Shown in pieces: positions 25,887 to 34,242 of a stretch of DNA of 48,142 nucleotides (positions are counted from its first letter, which is position 1; every line of letters starts with the position of its first letter). The stretch spans positions 1 to 48,142 of the forward strand of contig JAFDDG010000022.1 of NCBI GenBank assembly GCA_019310965.1. Direction: 5' to 3'. The notes under the pieces are model-generated. The model was not told where the DNA came from. It did not search any database and saw only the letters and a list, made by a program, of their open reading frames with translations. Source of the DNA: Deltaproteobacteria bacterium (GTDB lineage Bacteria; Myxococcota_A; UBA9160; SMWR01). The translations under genes were made by a program, and so were the position numbers.

Positions 25887-27242
25887 ATGCGAGTGCCCTG
25901 TCCCCCAGTGGCGCGCACGGTTCGCGCTAGCGTCGCCGCCTTGTCCGCAGTGAACGACCGCTCGACACCGACCGCCTTCGATTCGCCGTACTCGCGAAGC
26001 TACGTCCTCTACGCCATCGCACTCGTTTTCGCAGTGAGCGTGTTCAACGTCGTCGACCGTTACATCCTGTCGATCCTGGCGCCTGGCATCCAGGCGGATC
26101 TCTCGCTCAGCGACACCCAGATGGGCATGCTGCTGGGCCCGTCCTTTTCCGTCGTTCACTTCGCGGCGGTCTTGCCGGCGGCCTGGCTCGCCGATCGCTA
26201 CGCGCGGCGGAGTGTCATCGCCGCCGGCCTCTTCGTGTGGAGTGCCATGACGGCACTCAGCGGGGTCGCGCAGGGCTTCTTGCAGCTCTTTCTCGCGAGA
26301 ATGGGCGTCGGCATCGGGGAGGCAGCGGGCTCGCCACCCGCCGCGGGGCTCTTGAGCGATACGGCTCCGCTGGCCTGGCGCGCGCGCGCCCTTTCGTCGC
26401 TGACGATTGGCGCATTGTGCGGCATGGCCGCGGGCATGATCCTGGGCGGCCTGCTCGGCGAGCGCTACGGCTGGCGTGCCGCGCTCATCGCCGTGGGGCT
26501 GCCGGGCACCGTGGTGGCCCTTCTGGTGCGCTTTACGCTGCACGAACCGGCGCGCGCACCGGGTCCGGCGGTGTCGCCGTGGCGTGCGGCTCGCCATCTC
26601 TTCGGCTTTCGCTCGTTTCGCTGGGCGGTGGCGGGGGCCTGCATCGCGAACATCGCGTTGGCGGGCCGCGGCTTGTGGGAGCCGACCTTCCTGAGCCGCA
26701 CCTACGGGCTGTCGATGTCGCAGGTGGGAATCGTGTACGTCTTGATCGGCGCCCTGCCGACCGCATTGGGCGCATTGCTGGGCGCCGGCATCGCCGATCG
26801 CCTCGCTTCGCGTGACCCCCGCTGGCTGGCCTGGGTGTGCGCCGTGTCGAACGGCGTGGCGGCCCCATTCGTGATCGCCTTCCTGCTCTGGCCCGAGACC
26901 CACGTGGTGGAGATCGCGGGCACCTCGCTGCCCGTGGCGTTCGCCTTCTCGTTCGTGGGCAGCTTGTTTCTTGGCCTCTTCTCGCCACCGATGGCCGCGC
27001 TCGCACAGGCACTCGCGACGACGCAGATGCGCTCACTCGCCCACGCCATCTGGACGATGCCGTTTACGCTGATCGGCATGGGACTGGGGCCGCTCATAGC
27101 GGGCTCGCTGAGCGAATTCTGGAGCGGCGCACTCGGCAGCGACTCGCTGCGCTACGGGCTCGTGGCCGTGAGCGGGCTGTTGCCCATTGGCGCGCTCGCG
27201 TTTCTGGTGGCGGCACGAGACATCGTGGCCGATCTCGAATAG
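25887..27242 (+). CDS. MFS transporter, spinster-like
   Basis: A 451-residue major facilitator with 12 predicted helices. FNVVDRYILSILAPGIQADLSLSDTQMGMLLGPSF followed by LADRYARRSVIAAGLFVWSAMTALSG is the signature of the spinster-like (UhpC/ExuT-related) group, and ARMGVGIGEAAGSPPAAGLLSD is the helix 4-5 motif. The substrate is not predictable; relatives move organic acids, lipids or aromatic acids. The start is uncertain: ATG 25887 gives a 30-residue polar lead, while GTG 25950 begins closer to the fold. The 227-base gap upstream contains only Gly/Pro-biased shadow sequence and no recognised feature. Confidence 0.85.
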   Translation: MRVPCPPVARTVRASVAALSAVNDRSTPTAFDSPYSRSYVLYAIALVFAVSVFNVVDRYILSILAPGIQADLSLSDTQMGMLLGPSFSVVHFAAVLPAAWLADRYARRSVIAAGLFVWSAMTALSGVAQGFLQLFLARMGVGIGEAAGSPPAAGLLSDTAPLAWRARALSSLTIGALCGMAAGMILGGLLGERYGWRAALIAVGLPGTVVALLVRFTLHEPARAPGPAVSPWRAARHLFGFRSFRWAVAGACIANIALAGRGLWEPTFLSRTYGLSMSQVGIVYVLIGALPTALGALLGAGIADRLASRDPRWLAWVCAVSNGVAAPFVIAFLLWPETHVVEIAGTSLPVAFAFSFVGSLFLGLFSPPMAALAQALATTQMRSLAHAIWTMPFTLIGMGLGPLIAGSLSEFWSGALGSDSLRYGLVAVSGLLPIGALAFLVAARDIVADLE

Positions 27243-27272
27243 GACCCGCGATGAGGTGAGCCTCGAACGGAC

Positions 27273-27571
27273 CTAGGCGACCGCGAAGACCCAGTACGCC
27301 GCCGCGGCCGTCGCCCCGAGAAACGGCATCAGGACGATGCAGATCGCGAAAGCGATCCAGGTTCCGCTCGCCATCGCGTGGGTGTGATCATGAAGAGCGC
27401 GAGCACCGCCTCGAGGCCGTAGAAATCGATCACGATCTGCTTGCCCCAGGGCATGGGCCACAGGGTCTGGAACGTCTCGAAGAAGCCCGCGGGGCTGCGG
27501 CGCAGCGCCCAGATCGTGGTCGACGCAACGATCAGCCCGACGAGGGCAGCAATCCAATCCATGACCGTCAT
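27273..27571 (-). pseudogene. Frameshifted small membrane protein gene
   Basis: Reading from ATG 27571 (or 27562), the protein MDWIAALVGLIVASTTIWALRRSPAGFFETFQTLWPMPWG...FYGLEAVLALFMI is well formed and hydrophobic. At about 27380-27395 this frame loses its character, while the next frame continues with HTHAMASGTWIAFAICIVLMPFLGATAAAAYWVFAVA and stops at 27273-27275. Together the parts make a roughly 95-residue protein with three helices. A single-base indel in the CACCCACGCG stretch explains the break. It could be a true mutation or a consensus error. No function is known. Confidence 0.6.
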
Positions 27572-27616
27572 CGTGGTTTCTCCCGTGGTGATCCGTTCGC
27601 GTAGACTACCTCCGAT

Positions 27617-28732
27617 GTGCCGCGAACCTGCGAGGCCGTGAACCCTGCGCGACGCGAGCCGCCGCCCGTGACGCCGCTTCCCCGGGGGCTGCGAGATCTC
27701 GACGCGTGGGTCGAGCTCGCCTACGCGGAGGGGCTCACGGACGGCCTCCCGGTGCTCCCGCCCACGCGGAGGGCCGTCGACCAATTGGTGGCTGCCTCGG
27801 GGCGATTGGCAGACGAGTGCCTGGGGGGAATCCCGCCGCGCGGGGGGCTCGCCACGGTCGAGGTGGTCGCCGCCAACGCGGTCATGGCGGGCTGCCCGCC
27901 GGAGTGCATGCCCGTGCTGCTGGCCGCGATCGAAGCCCTGCTGGAGCCGCGCTTCAACCTGAACGGGGTGCAGGTCACCACGCACGGGTGCTGGCCGCTG
28001 CTGATCGTCTCCGGGCCCATCGTCGAGCAGCTCGGCATGGCCACCGCCGAATCCGTCTTCAGCGGAGGCGGCTCCCGTGCATCGGCCACCCTGGGCCGCG
28101 CGCTTCGCCTCGTGCTCTGGAACGCCGGTGGTGCGTTTCCGGGAGAGCCCGTCAAAGAGGTCTTCGGTCACCCGGGCCGCTACGCCTACTGTGTGGCCGA
28201 GCACCGGGTCCACCCCTGGAGCTCGCTCCACGAGTCGCGGGGGCTCGCCCGCGAGAGCTCGGCGGTGACGGTCTTCGCCTGCGAGGCACCCCACAGCGTG
28301 GCCTTCTGGGGCGTCGGCGCCGACCCCGAAGAGCGTCTGGCATCGGTGGCGGACGCGATGCGCACCCGAGGCAGCAACAACACACACACGATGGGCGAGC
28401 TCCTCGTCGCGTTCAGCCCTTCGGAGACGCGCCACCTGCATGCCAGCGGCTACTCGCGCGAGCGCGTGCAGGAACGGCTCTTCGAGCTCTCGAAGCGCCG
28501 GGTCGGTGAGATCCGCTCCCGCGCCGCCGACGCACCCGCGACCTACGAGTGGTGGCCGGCGAGCGTCGACCAGAGCAACGACGACGCGCTCGTGCCGATC
28601 GTCGAGAGCCCCGAGGCGATCCACCTCATCGTGGCTGGCGCAGACAGCATCCCCTGGGCCGCGGTCTGCCCCGGCTGGGGACACCTGGGCGGTTTCGCGA
28701 TCACGCGGGCCGTACGAGATGGGGAGGGGTGA
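27617..28732 (+). CDS. Uncharacterised partner protein of the UGSC selenoprotein
   Basis: A 371-residue soluble protein with no domain I can name. Conserved-looking stretches are YAEGLTDGLPVLPPTRRAVDQLV, VAANAVMAGCPPECMPVLLAAIEAL, FNLNGVQVTTHGCWPLLIVSGP, SNNTHTMGELLVAFSP and AAVCPGWGHLGGFAITRAV. Cysteines at MAGCPPEC and AVCPGWGH could be redox or metal sites. The stop (28730-28732) lies one base before the ATG of the selenoprotein gene, so the two are translationally coupled and likely act together. GTG 27617 is the first start in frame; GTG 27638 and GTG 27668 are alternatives, since the first ~17 residues look non-conserved. It is the first gene of the operon. Confidence 0.75.
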   Translation: MPRTCEAVNPARREPPPVTPLPRGLRDLDAWVELAYAEGLTDGLPVLPPTRRAVDQLVAASGRLADECLGGIPPRGGLATVEVVAANAVMAGCPPECMPVLLAAIEALLEPRFNLNGVQVTTHGCWPLLIVSGPIVEQLGMATAESVFSGGGSRASATLGRALRLVLWNAGGAFPGEPVKEVFGHPGRYAYCVAEHRVHPWSSLHESRGLARESSAVTVFACEAPHSVAFWGVGADPEERLASVADAMRTRGSNNTHTMGELLVAFSPSETRHLHASGYSRERVQERLFELSKRRVGEIRSRAADAPATYEWWPASVDQSNDDALVPIVESPEAIHLIVAGADSIPWAAVCPGWGHLGGFAITRAVRDGEG

Positions 28733-28733
28733 G

Positions 28734-29285
28734 ATGGAGATCGTCGATCCGCGTGGCCAGGTCGAGACCCACGACTCGGGCCTGGCACCTCGTATCCGGC
28801 ACTCCGCCGGCGGCTTGCAGCTGGGCTTTCTGGTGAACGAGCAGACGCGCCACCAGGGCCCCGACTTCTACGGCTACACCCTCGCGCTCGAAGAGGCGCT
28901 GCGCGAGCGCGTCGAGATCGCCGAGGTGGTGCGCGTCTGCAAGCCCCTGCTCTCGCGGCCCGCAGAGCCGCCGCAGCTCGAGGAGCTCCGCCACGTTCAG
29001 GGCGTGATCAACGGCCTTGCGAAATGAGGCTCGTGCACGTCGAGCAGTCTGCTCGACGCGGTGGCGCTGGAGCGCATGGGTGTACCCACCGTCACCTTGG
29101 CGACGCAGCCCTTCGAACACGCGGCACGCACGGCCGCACGCGGGCACTCGCTGCCGGATCTGCCGATCGTGACGATCCCGCACGACTACCTCTTCGAGGA
29201 CGAGGCAGCGATCCGCAAGCAGGTGGAGAGCGTCATCGGCCCGCTGCTCGGAGGCCTGTTCGCACCGCCGCCCGGCGTCTCCTAG
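28734..29285 (+). CDS. UGSC-family selenoprotein (in-frame TGA = Sec98)
   Basis: A GGGGAGGGG site and ATG 28734 start a frame that reads to TGA at 29025-29027. Read as selenocysteine, it continues GSCTSSSLLDAVALERMGVPTVTLATQPF and ends at TAG 29283-29285, giving 183 residues. The U98-G-S-C101 motif is the hallmark of the known UGSC (seleno)protein family, where Sec or Cys in (U/C)GSC probably forms a selenenylsulfide redox pair. Sequence after the TGA keeps normal codon use and ends in a coherent C-terminus (IPHDYLFEDEAAIRKQVESVIG). The hairpin right after the TGA fits a bacterial SECIS. Genes for SelA, SelB, SelC or SelD are not in this window, so Sec decoding is assumed. The biochemical reaction is unknown. 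Confidence 0.85.
29028..29058 (+). promoter_or_regulatory. Bacterial SECIS element downstream of the Sec TGA
   Basis: A perfect 9-bp inverted repeat (29038-29046 with 29050-29058) leaves a three-base closed loop, or a 7-bp-plus stem with an AGTCT apex if the A-T pair opens. The apical G is 20 bases after the TGA. The stem ending GC-AGTCT-GC closely resembles the E. coli fdhF element (GC-AGGUCU-GC). Position and apex fit the known range for bacterial SECIS elements that recruit SelB. Confidence 0.75.
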
Positions 29286-29358
29286 AAACTTCTCGGTCGA
29301 AGGGGGCGAAGGCGCAGCGGTGCCTGCCATCTACTCGAAACGCCTCAACTCTGGCGCG

Positions 29359-29387
29359 TTGACGGAAGTATCTGGGATCCTTATTCT
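29359..29387 (+). promoter_or_regulatory. Sigma-70-type promoter for the rhomboid gene
   Basis: TTGACG (29359-29364) and TATTCT (29382-29387) are spaced by exactly 17 bases, in a locally A/T-rich patch about 50 bases before the rhomboid start. This is the best sigma-70-like promoter I see in the window. Confidence 0.5.
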
Positions 29388-29438
29388 TTTTGCATTCGAT
29401 GCCAGGGCGCGGCCCCGCCCGCTGCCGGCGACGGAGTC

Positions 29439-30308
29439 TTGCGCTTGAGTGCCAGCGGCGGCTACAGCTTTAGGTTCGGTCCGGCCTTCACCCCGGCGAT
29501 CATCAAGAAGCTGATGCTCGCGAACCTGGCGGTGTTCGTCGCGCAGATCCTGATCCCGAACCTCAGCCCCGCCGGCGTCGTCAGTCCCGAACATGTCTGG
29601 AGCCAGGGCCAGATCTGGCGCCCCTTCACCTACATGTGGCTCCACCACATCAGTTTCATCCCGCTGCACCTGGCGATGAACATGTTCATGCTGTGGATGT
29701 TCGGCTCGGAGCTCGCCCTCTACTGGGGAGACAAGCGCTTCCTCCGCTACTACCTGAACTGCGGCTTCGGCGCGGGCATCCTGATCGCCACCGTGCCCTA
29801 CTTGCCGGGGCTGGCGGGCTGGCCCCCATGGACCGCGGAGCTCAGCAAGACCACCCTGGGCGCCTCGGGTGCCGTCATGGGCGTGCTGCTCGCCTACTCG
29901 TTCACCTGGCCCTACCGCACCATCCAGCTGATCTTCCCGCCGATCCCGATCAAGGCGATCTGGCTGATTCCATTCGTCTTCGTCATGGAGCTCGTGGCCG
30001 GCTCGTCGAACGTCTCTCACGTGGGCCACCTGGGAGGTGTCGCGGTCGGGTGGCTGTACCTCATCCACGAAGGCAAGACACCGGATGTTCCAACGCTCGC
30101 GACACTCAAGCGCAGCTACAAGCAGTACAGGGCGCGCAAGGCCACGCCCACCTCTCCGACGCCCAAGCCAGCGAAGCCCTTCCGACGAAAACCCAAGCAA
30201 TCGCTCAGGCGCCGCTACGAGCGACAGAAGATGCGCAAAAAGCTCCGTTCGGTTCCGGGCGAAGCACGTCCGAAGCAGGGCGAGAAGAACGACGAGGGCG
30301 ACGACTGA
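29439..30308 (+). CDS. Rhomboid-family intramembrane serine protease
   Basis: A 289-residue six-helix rhomboid. The nucleophile is in LGASGAVMG (S143), the catalytic histidine in VSHVGHLGG (H197), and LHLAMNMFMLW carries the H77/N81 pair of the oxyanion region. WRPFTYMWLHH precedes it, as in the family. The last ~70 residues form a highly basic, Pro/Lys/Arg-rich cytosolic tail (KPFRRKPKQSLRRRYERQKMRKKL) ending in an acidic stretch, unusual in length for bacterial rhomboids. TTG 29439 lies next to CGGAG; TTG 29445, six bases on, is an equal candidate. Substrates are unknown. Confidence 0.88.
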   Translation: MRLSASGGYSFRFGPAFTPAIIKKLMLANLAVFVAQILIPNLSPAGVVSPEHVWSQGQIWRPFTYMWLHHISFIPLHLAMNMFMLWMFGSELALYWGDKRFLRYYLNCGFGAGILIATVPYLPGLAGWPPWTAELSKTTLGASGAVMGVLLAYSFTWPYRTIQLIFPPIPIKAIWLIPFVFVMELVAGSSNVSHVGHLGGVAVGWLYLIHEGKTPDVPTLATLKRSYKQYRARKATPTSPTPKPAKPFRRKPKQSLRRRYERQKMRKKLRSVPGEARPKQGEKNDEGDD

Positions 30309-30446
30309 GCGCCCTGCATCTCCAGCGGGCCCGCCCGAGAGACCATCGAGCGTGCGATCCGCCGAGGATGCCCCCCCCAAACGCTGTCCTCACTCGACGC
30401 AGACCCGCAACGCGGGTGAATCGGAAGGAAAGAAGGTTAGTCTGTC

Positions 30447-30881
30447 GTGGATTTCTACCAGATCGTGAACCTGGCTCACGCTGGCGCGGCCATCCTGCTG
30501 CTTGCGTTGGCGCTCAGTTCCATCGCGCTTGCCGTATTGATAGCGGTGAAGCCAGCCGTCGACAGCGCCAACGCAGCACTCGTGAAAAGAGCCAATACCG
30601 CCGGACTGATTCAGCATATCGTCGTTGGGATCGTGGCCCTCACGGGGGTGACAGCCGCGTTCATGGGCTCATGGTCATTTTCACAATTCTGGTTGTGGAG
30701 CAGCCTGGTCGTCGTGGCGTTCTACAGCGTGGCCCTCGAATACATAACGAAGCCGGCGCGCATGGCTGTCGCGGAAGGCGGCAGCGAGGGCAAGGTGGGG
30801 TTGCAGGTGGGTCTGCAGGTTGCCCATGTCCTGCTGCTTCTCGTCACCTTCGCTGCCATGCTCGTCAAGCCGGAGCTGTGA
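30447..30881 (+). CDS. Four-helix membrane protein of unknown function
   Basis: A 144-residue protein with hydrophobic segments at about 10-33, 52-72, 80-97 and 122-142 (AAILLLALALSSIALAVLIAV; LIQHIVVGIVALTGVTAAFM; FWLWSSLVVVAFYSVALEY; VAHVLLLLVTFAAMLV). A histidine near helix 1 and another in QHIVVG and QVAHVLL lie in or near the membrane, so heme or metal binding is possible but unproven. The GTG at 30447 follows GGAAGG-AAGAAGG purine-rich sequence. No family is recognised. It follows the rhomboid gene by 138 bases. Confidence 0.7.
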   Translation: MDFYQIVNLAHAGAAILLLALALSSIALAVLIAVKPAVDSANAALVKRANTAGLIQHIVVGIVALTGVTAAFMGSWSFSQFWLWSSLVVVAFYSVALEYITKPARMAVAEGGSEGKVGLQVGLQVAHVLLLLVTFAAMLVKPEL

Positions 30882-30932
30882 TCAAGAATTGGGGAACGGT
30901 CCCTCGAGTTCGCGGCTGACGAGCGAGTCGGT

Positions 30933-31003
30933 TGCTGAGGTAGCTCGACGAGCGGCGCCAGGGCCGGGTGCGAAGGCGGTGTCGTGCTCATGCGCCGGCG
31001 CCC
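30933..31003 (+). repeat. 71-bp dispersed repeat, copy A (left half of the element at 40.7 kb)
   Basis: This 71-base stretch matches 40684-40754 at 66 of 71 positions with no gaps. It lies between the membrane protein gene and the 3' end of the RND gene. It lacks the right-hand inverted half seen in copy B, so it looks like a truncated copy of the same element. Confidence 0.75.
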
Positions 31004-31023
31004 TCAGGGGCCTCACAAGTCGG

Positions 31024-34000
31024 CTACGGGCCGGCCAGCGGGGCCGGCTCGCCGCGGCGGGCCGCGCGGAAACGCTTCACGCGGTTGCCCAGGCCCCGCG
31101 GCCACTTCCTCGCGTCTTCGAGTATCAGATAGCCACTCGGCACGATGAAGAGCGTGATTGCGCTGGCGAAGAGCACGCCAAAAGCGAGCGAGATCGCCAT
31201 CGGGATCAGGAACTGCGCCTGGGTGCTGGTCTCGAGCAGCAGCGGCGTGAGCCCGGCGAAGGTGGTGAGCGACGTCAGGATGATCGGCCGGAAGCGCACG
31301 CTGCCGGCTGCGGCCACGGCGTCGGCGATTGCGACGCCTTTGGCCCGCTGCTGGTTGACGTAGTGCACCAGCACCAGGCTCGAGTTCACCACGACGCCCG
31401 AGAGCGCAATGATGCCCTGGACCGACATGAAAGACAGCCCTCTTCCCATCAGCAGGTGGCCTGCGATCGCGCCGACCAGACCGAACGGAATGACGCTCAT
31501 GATGAGCAGGGGTTGCAGGTAGGAACGAAGCGGAATCGCGAGCAGCGCGTAGATTCCGAACAGCGCGAATCCGTACCAGCGAAGCAGCTCGGTAAATGCC
31601 TCGCGCTGCTCCGCCTGCGCGCCCTCGAGGCTGTAGCTGACGGCCGGGTAGTCGGCGAGGATCTGCGGCAGCGCCGCGCCCTGCAGGTGCGCGAGCACTT
31701 CGTTCTCGGTGGTGACATCTCGGTCCACGTCCGCCGTCACGTTCACGACGCGCTGGCGGTCGCTGCGCCGAATCGTCGCGTAGCCGCGGCCCAGATCGAC
31801 CTGGCCCACGCTGCGGAAGGGCACCTCGGATCCGTCCGGCGCCCGAATGCGCATGTCCTCCAGGTCGCCGAGCGAGCGGCGCTGCGCCTCCGGGTAGCGC
31901 ACCATCACGCGCACGTCGTCGCGCCCGCGCTGGATGCGCTGGGCCTCCTCGCCGTAGAAGGCCTGCCGCACCTGGCGCGCGAGATCCTGGCGGGAGAGCC
32001 CCAGCGCTTCACCCGAAGGCAGCAGGTTCAGCTTCACCTCGCGCTTGCCGGCGCGGAAGCTATCCGCCACGTCGACGACGCCGGCATAGCCGGAGAGCGC
32101 GGCCTTCACGCGCTCGGCCGCGACAGTGAGATCCGTCACGTCGGGTCCGCGCAGCTGGATGTTGATCGCCTCGCCGGCGGAGAAGAGAGAGGAGGCGTAC
32201 GCGAGCTCGACTGCGTCGGGCACGGCACCCACCAGCTCGCGCCAGCGGTCCGCCACCTCCCGGGTGCTGATGTCGCGCTCCTCCGACTCCGTCAGTGCGA
32301 GCACCACCTCACCCAGGTGGGAGCCGCCGCCCGTGGCCGCGCCGTTCTGCCCCGGCGGCCCGCCGGAACTCGAACTGAAAGGCTGGTCGCCGATGGAGCT
32401 CTGGACGTGGAGGATGATCGGCTCGCCGGCATCGGCGCCTTCCGCCGCGATCCGACGTCGCAGCTCCGGCACCACTCCCGCAATCTGCTCGACCGCACGA
32501 CGCGTCGCGGCCGCGGGCGTTCCCTGGGGCATGGTGAGCTTGGCTGCGACGTAGTCAGCCTCGAGGGGCGGGAAGAACGAGAACGGGAGACGGCCGCTGG
32601 CGGTCAGGCCGAGTGTCCACATCAACAAAGCGACGGCCACGGCGATCGTCAGGTAGCGGTTCTCGAGAGCAAAGTGGAGCGCACGCCGGTAGTGCACGCG
32701 CCCGAGTCGCTCGAAGCTCGCTGCGAAGCGACTCTGCAGTGCGCGCCACGCGACAGGGATGGCACGCGAGGACGCCACGTGATCGGGACTTCCCGAGGCC
32801 AGGTGGGAAGGCAGAACGAGCTGCGACTCGACCAGCGAGAACAACAGACTGATCACGACCACCGAAGCGATCAAGCCGAAGATCTGCCCCATGAAACCGG
32901 GCACCAACATCAGCGGACCAAACGCCACCACGGTGGTCAGGACGCCGAAGATGACGGGCACCGACACCTCCTGAGCGCCGCGAATGGCCGCTTCCAGTCG
33001 ATCATCCCCCTCCAGGATGTGGCGGTGGACGTTCTCGCCCACCACGATGGCGTCGTCCACCAGGATGCCCAGCACCAGGATGAACGCAAAGAGCGAGATC
33101 ACGTCGATCGAGAAGTCGATCATCGGGAACAAGAAGAGCGTGCCGAGCAACGCGATCGGAATGCCGATGCTCACCCAGAATGCCAGCCGCAGCTGCAGGA
33201 AGAGCGCCAGCACCAGCACCACGAGCAAGAAGCCGTTGCGCCCGTTCTTCAGCATCAGGTTGAGCCGGCTGCGCAGCATGTCCGTCGAGTCCTGCCAGAC
33301 GGTCAGGGTCAGGCCTTGCGGCAGGCGCACCTGATTCTCGATGTAGTCGCGAACACTGGCCGCCAGCTCGACCGCATCCTGGTCACCCACCCGGAACACC
33401 CGGATCAACACCGCCGGCGCGCCATCGAAGATCGATGCCTGATCGGTGTCCTCGAAGGTGTCGCGAACCGTGGCGACGTCTGCGAGGGTGACTCGCGTGC
33501 CGCTGGGGTCCGCCAGGACCAGGATCCGCTCGAATTCGGGACCCCAATACGCCTGGCTCTTCGTTCGCAGCAGAATCTCCTCGCCCTCGGTCTTGACCGA
33601 GCCACCGGGCAGATCGAGGGAGAAGCGCTGGACGGCGCGGGCCACGTCGTCGAAGCTGAGCGCAAAACGTCGCAGCGACTGCTCCGAGACCTCGATCGAG
33701 ATCTCGTAGGGACGCGTACCCACGACCGAGACCTGGGTGATACCGGGCAGGCTGGAGATCTCGTCTCGCACACGCTCTGCGACCTGCTTCAGCGAACGCT
33801 CGGTCGTCGGCCCCGATAGGGTGAGCTCGATCACCGAGCGTTGGTTCGTCACCTTCGCGATGACCGGCTTCTCCGTCTCCTCGGGAAACGTATCGATGGC
33901 ATCCACCCGGTTCTTCACGTCGTCGACGGCGCGATCGACGTCCGCGCCGCTCAGCAGCTCGATGCGAACGGTGCAGGCGCCCTCGACGGCCGTCGATCGG

Positions 34001-34242
34001 ATCTTCTTGATGCCGTCGACCCCCTCGACCTCCTCTTCGATTCGCACGCAGACGCTCTCTTCGGTCTCCTCTGGAGCGGCGCCGCGATACTCCACGCTGA
34101 CGGTCACCTGGTCGACGTCGATGTCCGGGAACGGCTTGAAGAGGATCGTCGGCAAAGCCAGCAATCCGCCGATCACCATCACGAACATCAGCAGATTGGC
34201 GGCCACGTGATTCGCCGCGAACCAGGCGATGATGCGGTTCAC
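31024..34242 (-). CDS. RND efflux pump inner-membrane permease (AcrB/HAE1-like)
   Basis: A 1072-residue proton-driven RND transporter with the standard two-fold layout: TM1 (NLLMFVMVIGGLLALPTILF), a large periplasmic porter loop, TM2-7, a second loop and TM8-12. The proton-relay acidic pair is in LVLGILVDDAIVVGENVHRH. The N-terminal EYRGAAPEETEESVCVRIEEEVEGVDGIKKIRS is typical of this subfamily, which also includes many lipid or siderophore exporters. GTG 34242 overlaps the stop of the adaptor gene (34239-34242), so the two are translationally coupled; an upstream ATG at 34323 would lie inside the adaptor gene. No outer-membrane TolC partner is encoded nearby. Confidence 0.92.
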   Translation of the reverse strand: MNRIIAWFAANHVAANLLMFVMVIGGLLALPTILFKPFPDIDVDQVTVSVEYRGAAPEETEESVCVRIEEEVEGVDGIKKIRSTAVEGACTVRIELLSGADVDRAVDDVKNRVDAIDTFPEETEKPVIAKVTNQRSVIELTLSGPTTERSLKQVAERVRDEISSLPGITQVSVVGTRPYEISIEVSEQSLRRFALSFDDVARAVQRFSLDLPGGSVKTEGEEILLRTKSQAYWGPEFERILVLADPSGTRVTLADVATVRDTFEDTDQASIFDGAPAVLIRVFRVGDQDAVELAASVRDYIENQVRLPQGLTLTVWQDSTDMLRSRLNLMLKNGRNGFLLVVLVLALFLQLRLAFWVSIGIPIALLGTLFLFPMIDFSIDVISLFAFILVLGILVDDAIVVGENVHRHILEGDDRLEAAIRGAQEVSVPVIFGVLTTVVAFGPLMLVPGFMGQIFGLIASVVVISLLFSLVESQLVLPSHLASGSPDHVASSRAIPVAWRALQSRFAASFERLGRVHYRRALHFALENRYLTIAVAVALLMWTLGLTASGRLPFSFFPPLEADYVAAKLTMPQGTPAAATRRAVEQIAGVVPELRRRIAAEGADAGEPIILHVQSSIGDQPFSSSSGGPPGQNGAATGGGSHLGEVVLALTESEERDISTREVADRWRELVGAVPDAVELAYASSLFSAGEAINIQLRGPDVTDLTVAAERVKAALSGYAGVVDVADSFRAGKREVKLNLLPSGEALGLSRQDLARQVRQAFYGEEAQRIQRGRDDVRVMVRYPEAQRRSLGDLEDMRIRAPDGSEVPFRSVGQVDLGRGYATIRRSDRQRVVNVTADVDRDVTTENEVLAHLQGAALPQILADYPAVSYSLEGAQAEQREAFTELLRWYGFALFGIYALLAIPLRSYLQPLLIMSVIPFGLVGAIAGHLLMGRGLSFMSVQGIIALSGVVVNSSLVLVHYVNQQRAKGVAIADAVAAAGSVRFRPIILTSLTTFAGLTPLLLETSTQAQFLIPMAISLAFGVLFASAITLFIVPSGYLILEDARKWPRGLGNRVKRFRAARRGEPAPLAGP

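Noticed and set aside
28440..29027. TGA at 29025-29027 as an ordinary stop, with a separate gene from 29024 or 29061
   Set aside because: The in-frame continuation restores the UGSC motif and a SECIS-like hairpin follows; the alternative ORF at 29024 is Arg-rich shadow sequence.
30820..33819. A 999-residue open frame on the plus strand
   Set aside because: It is antisense to the RND permease; its translation is Arg/His/Glu-biased with no domain, as expected for a shadow frame in GC-rich DNA.
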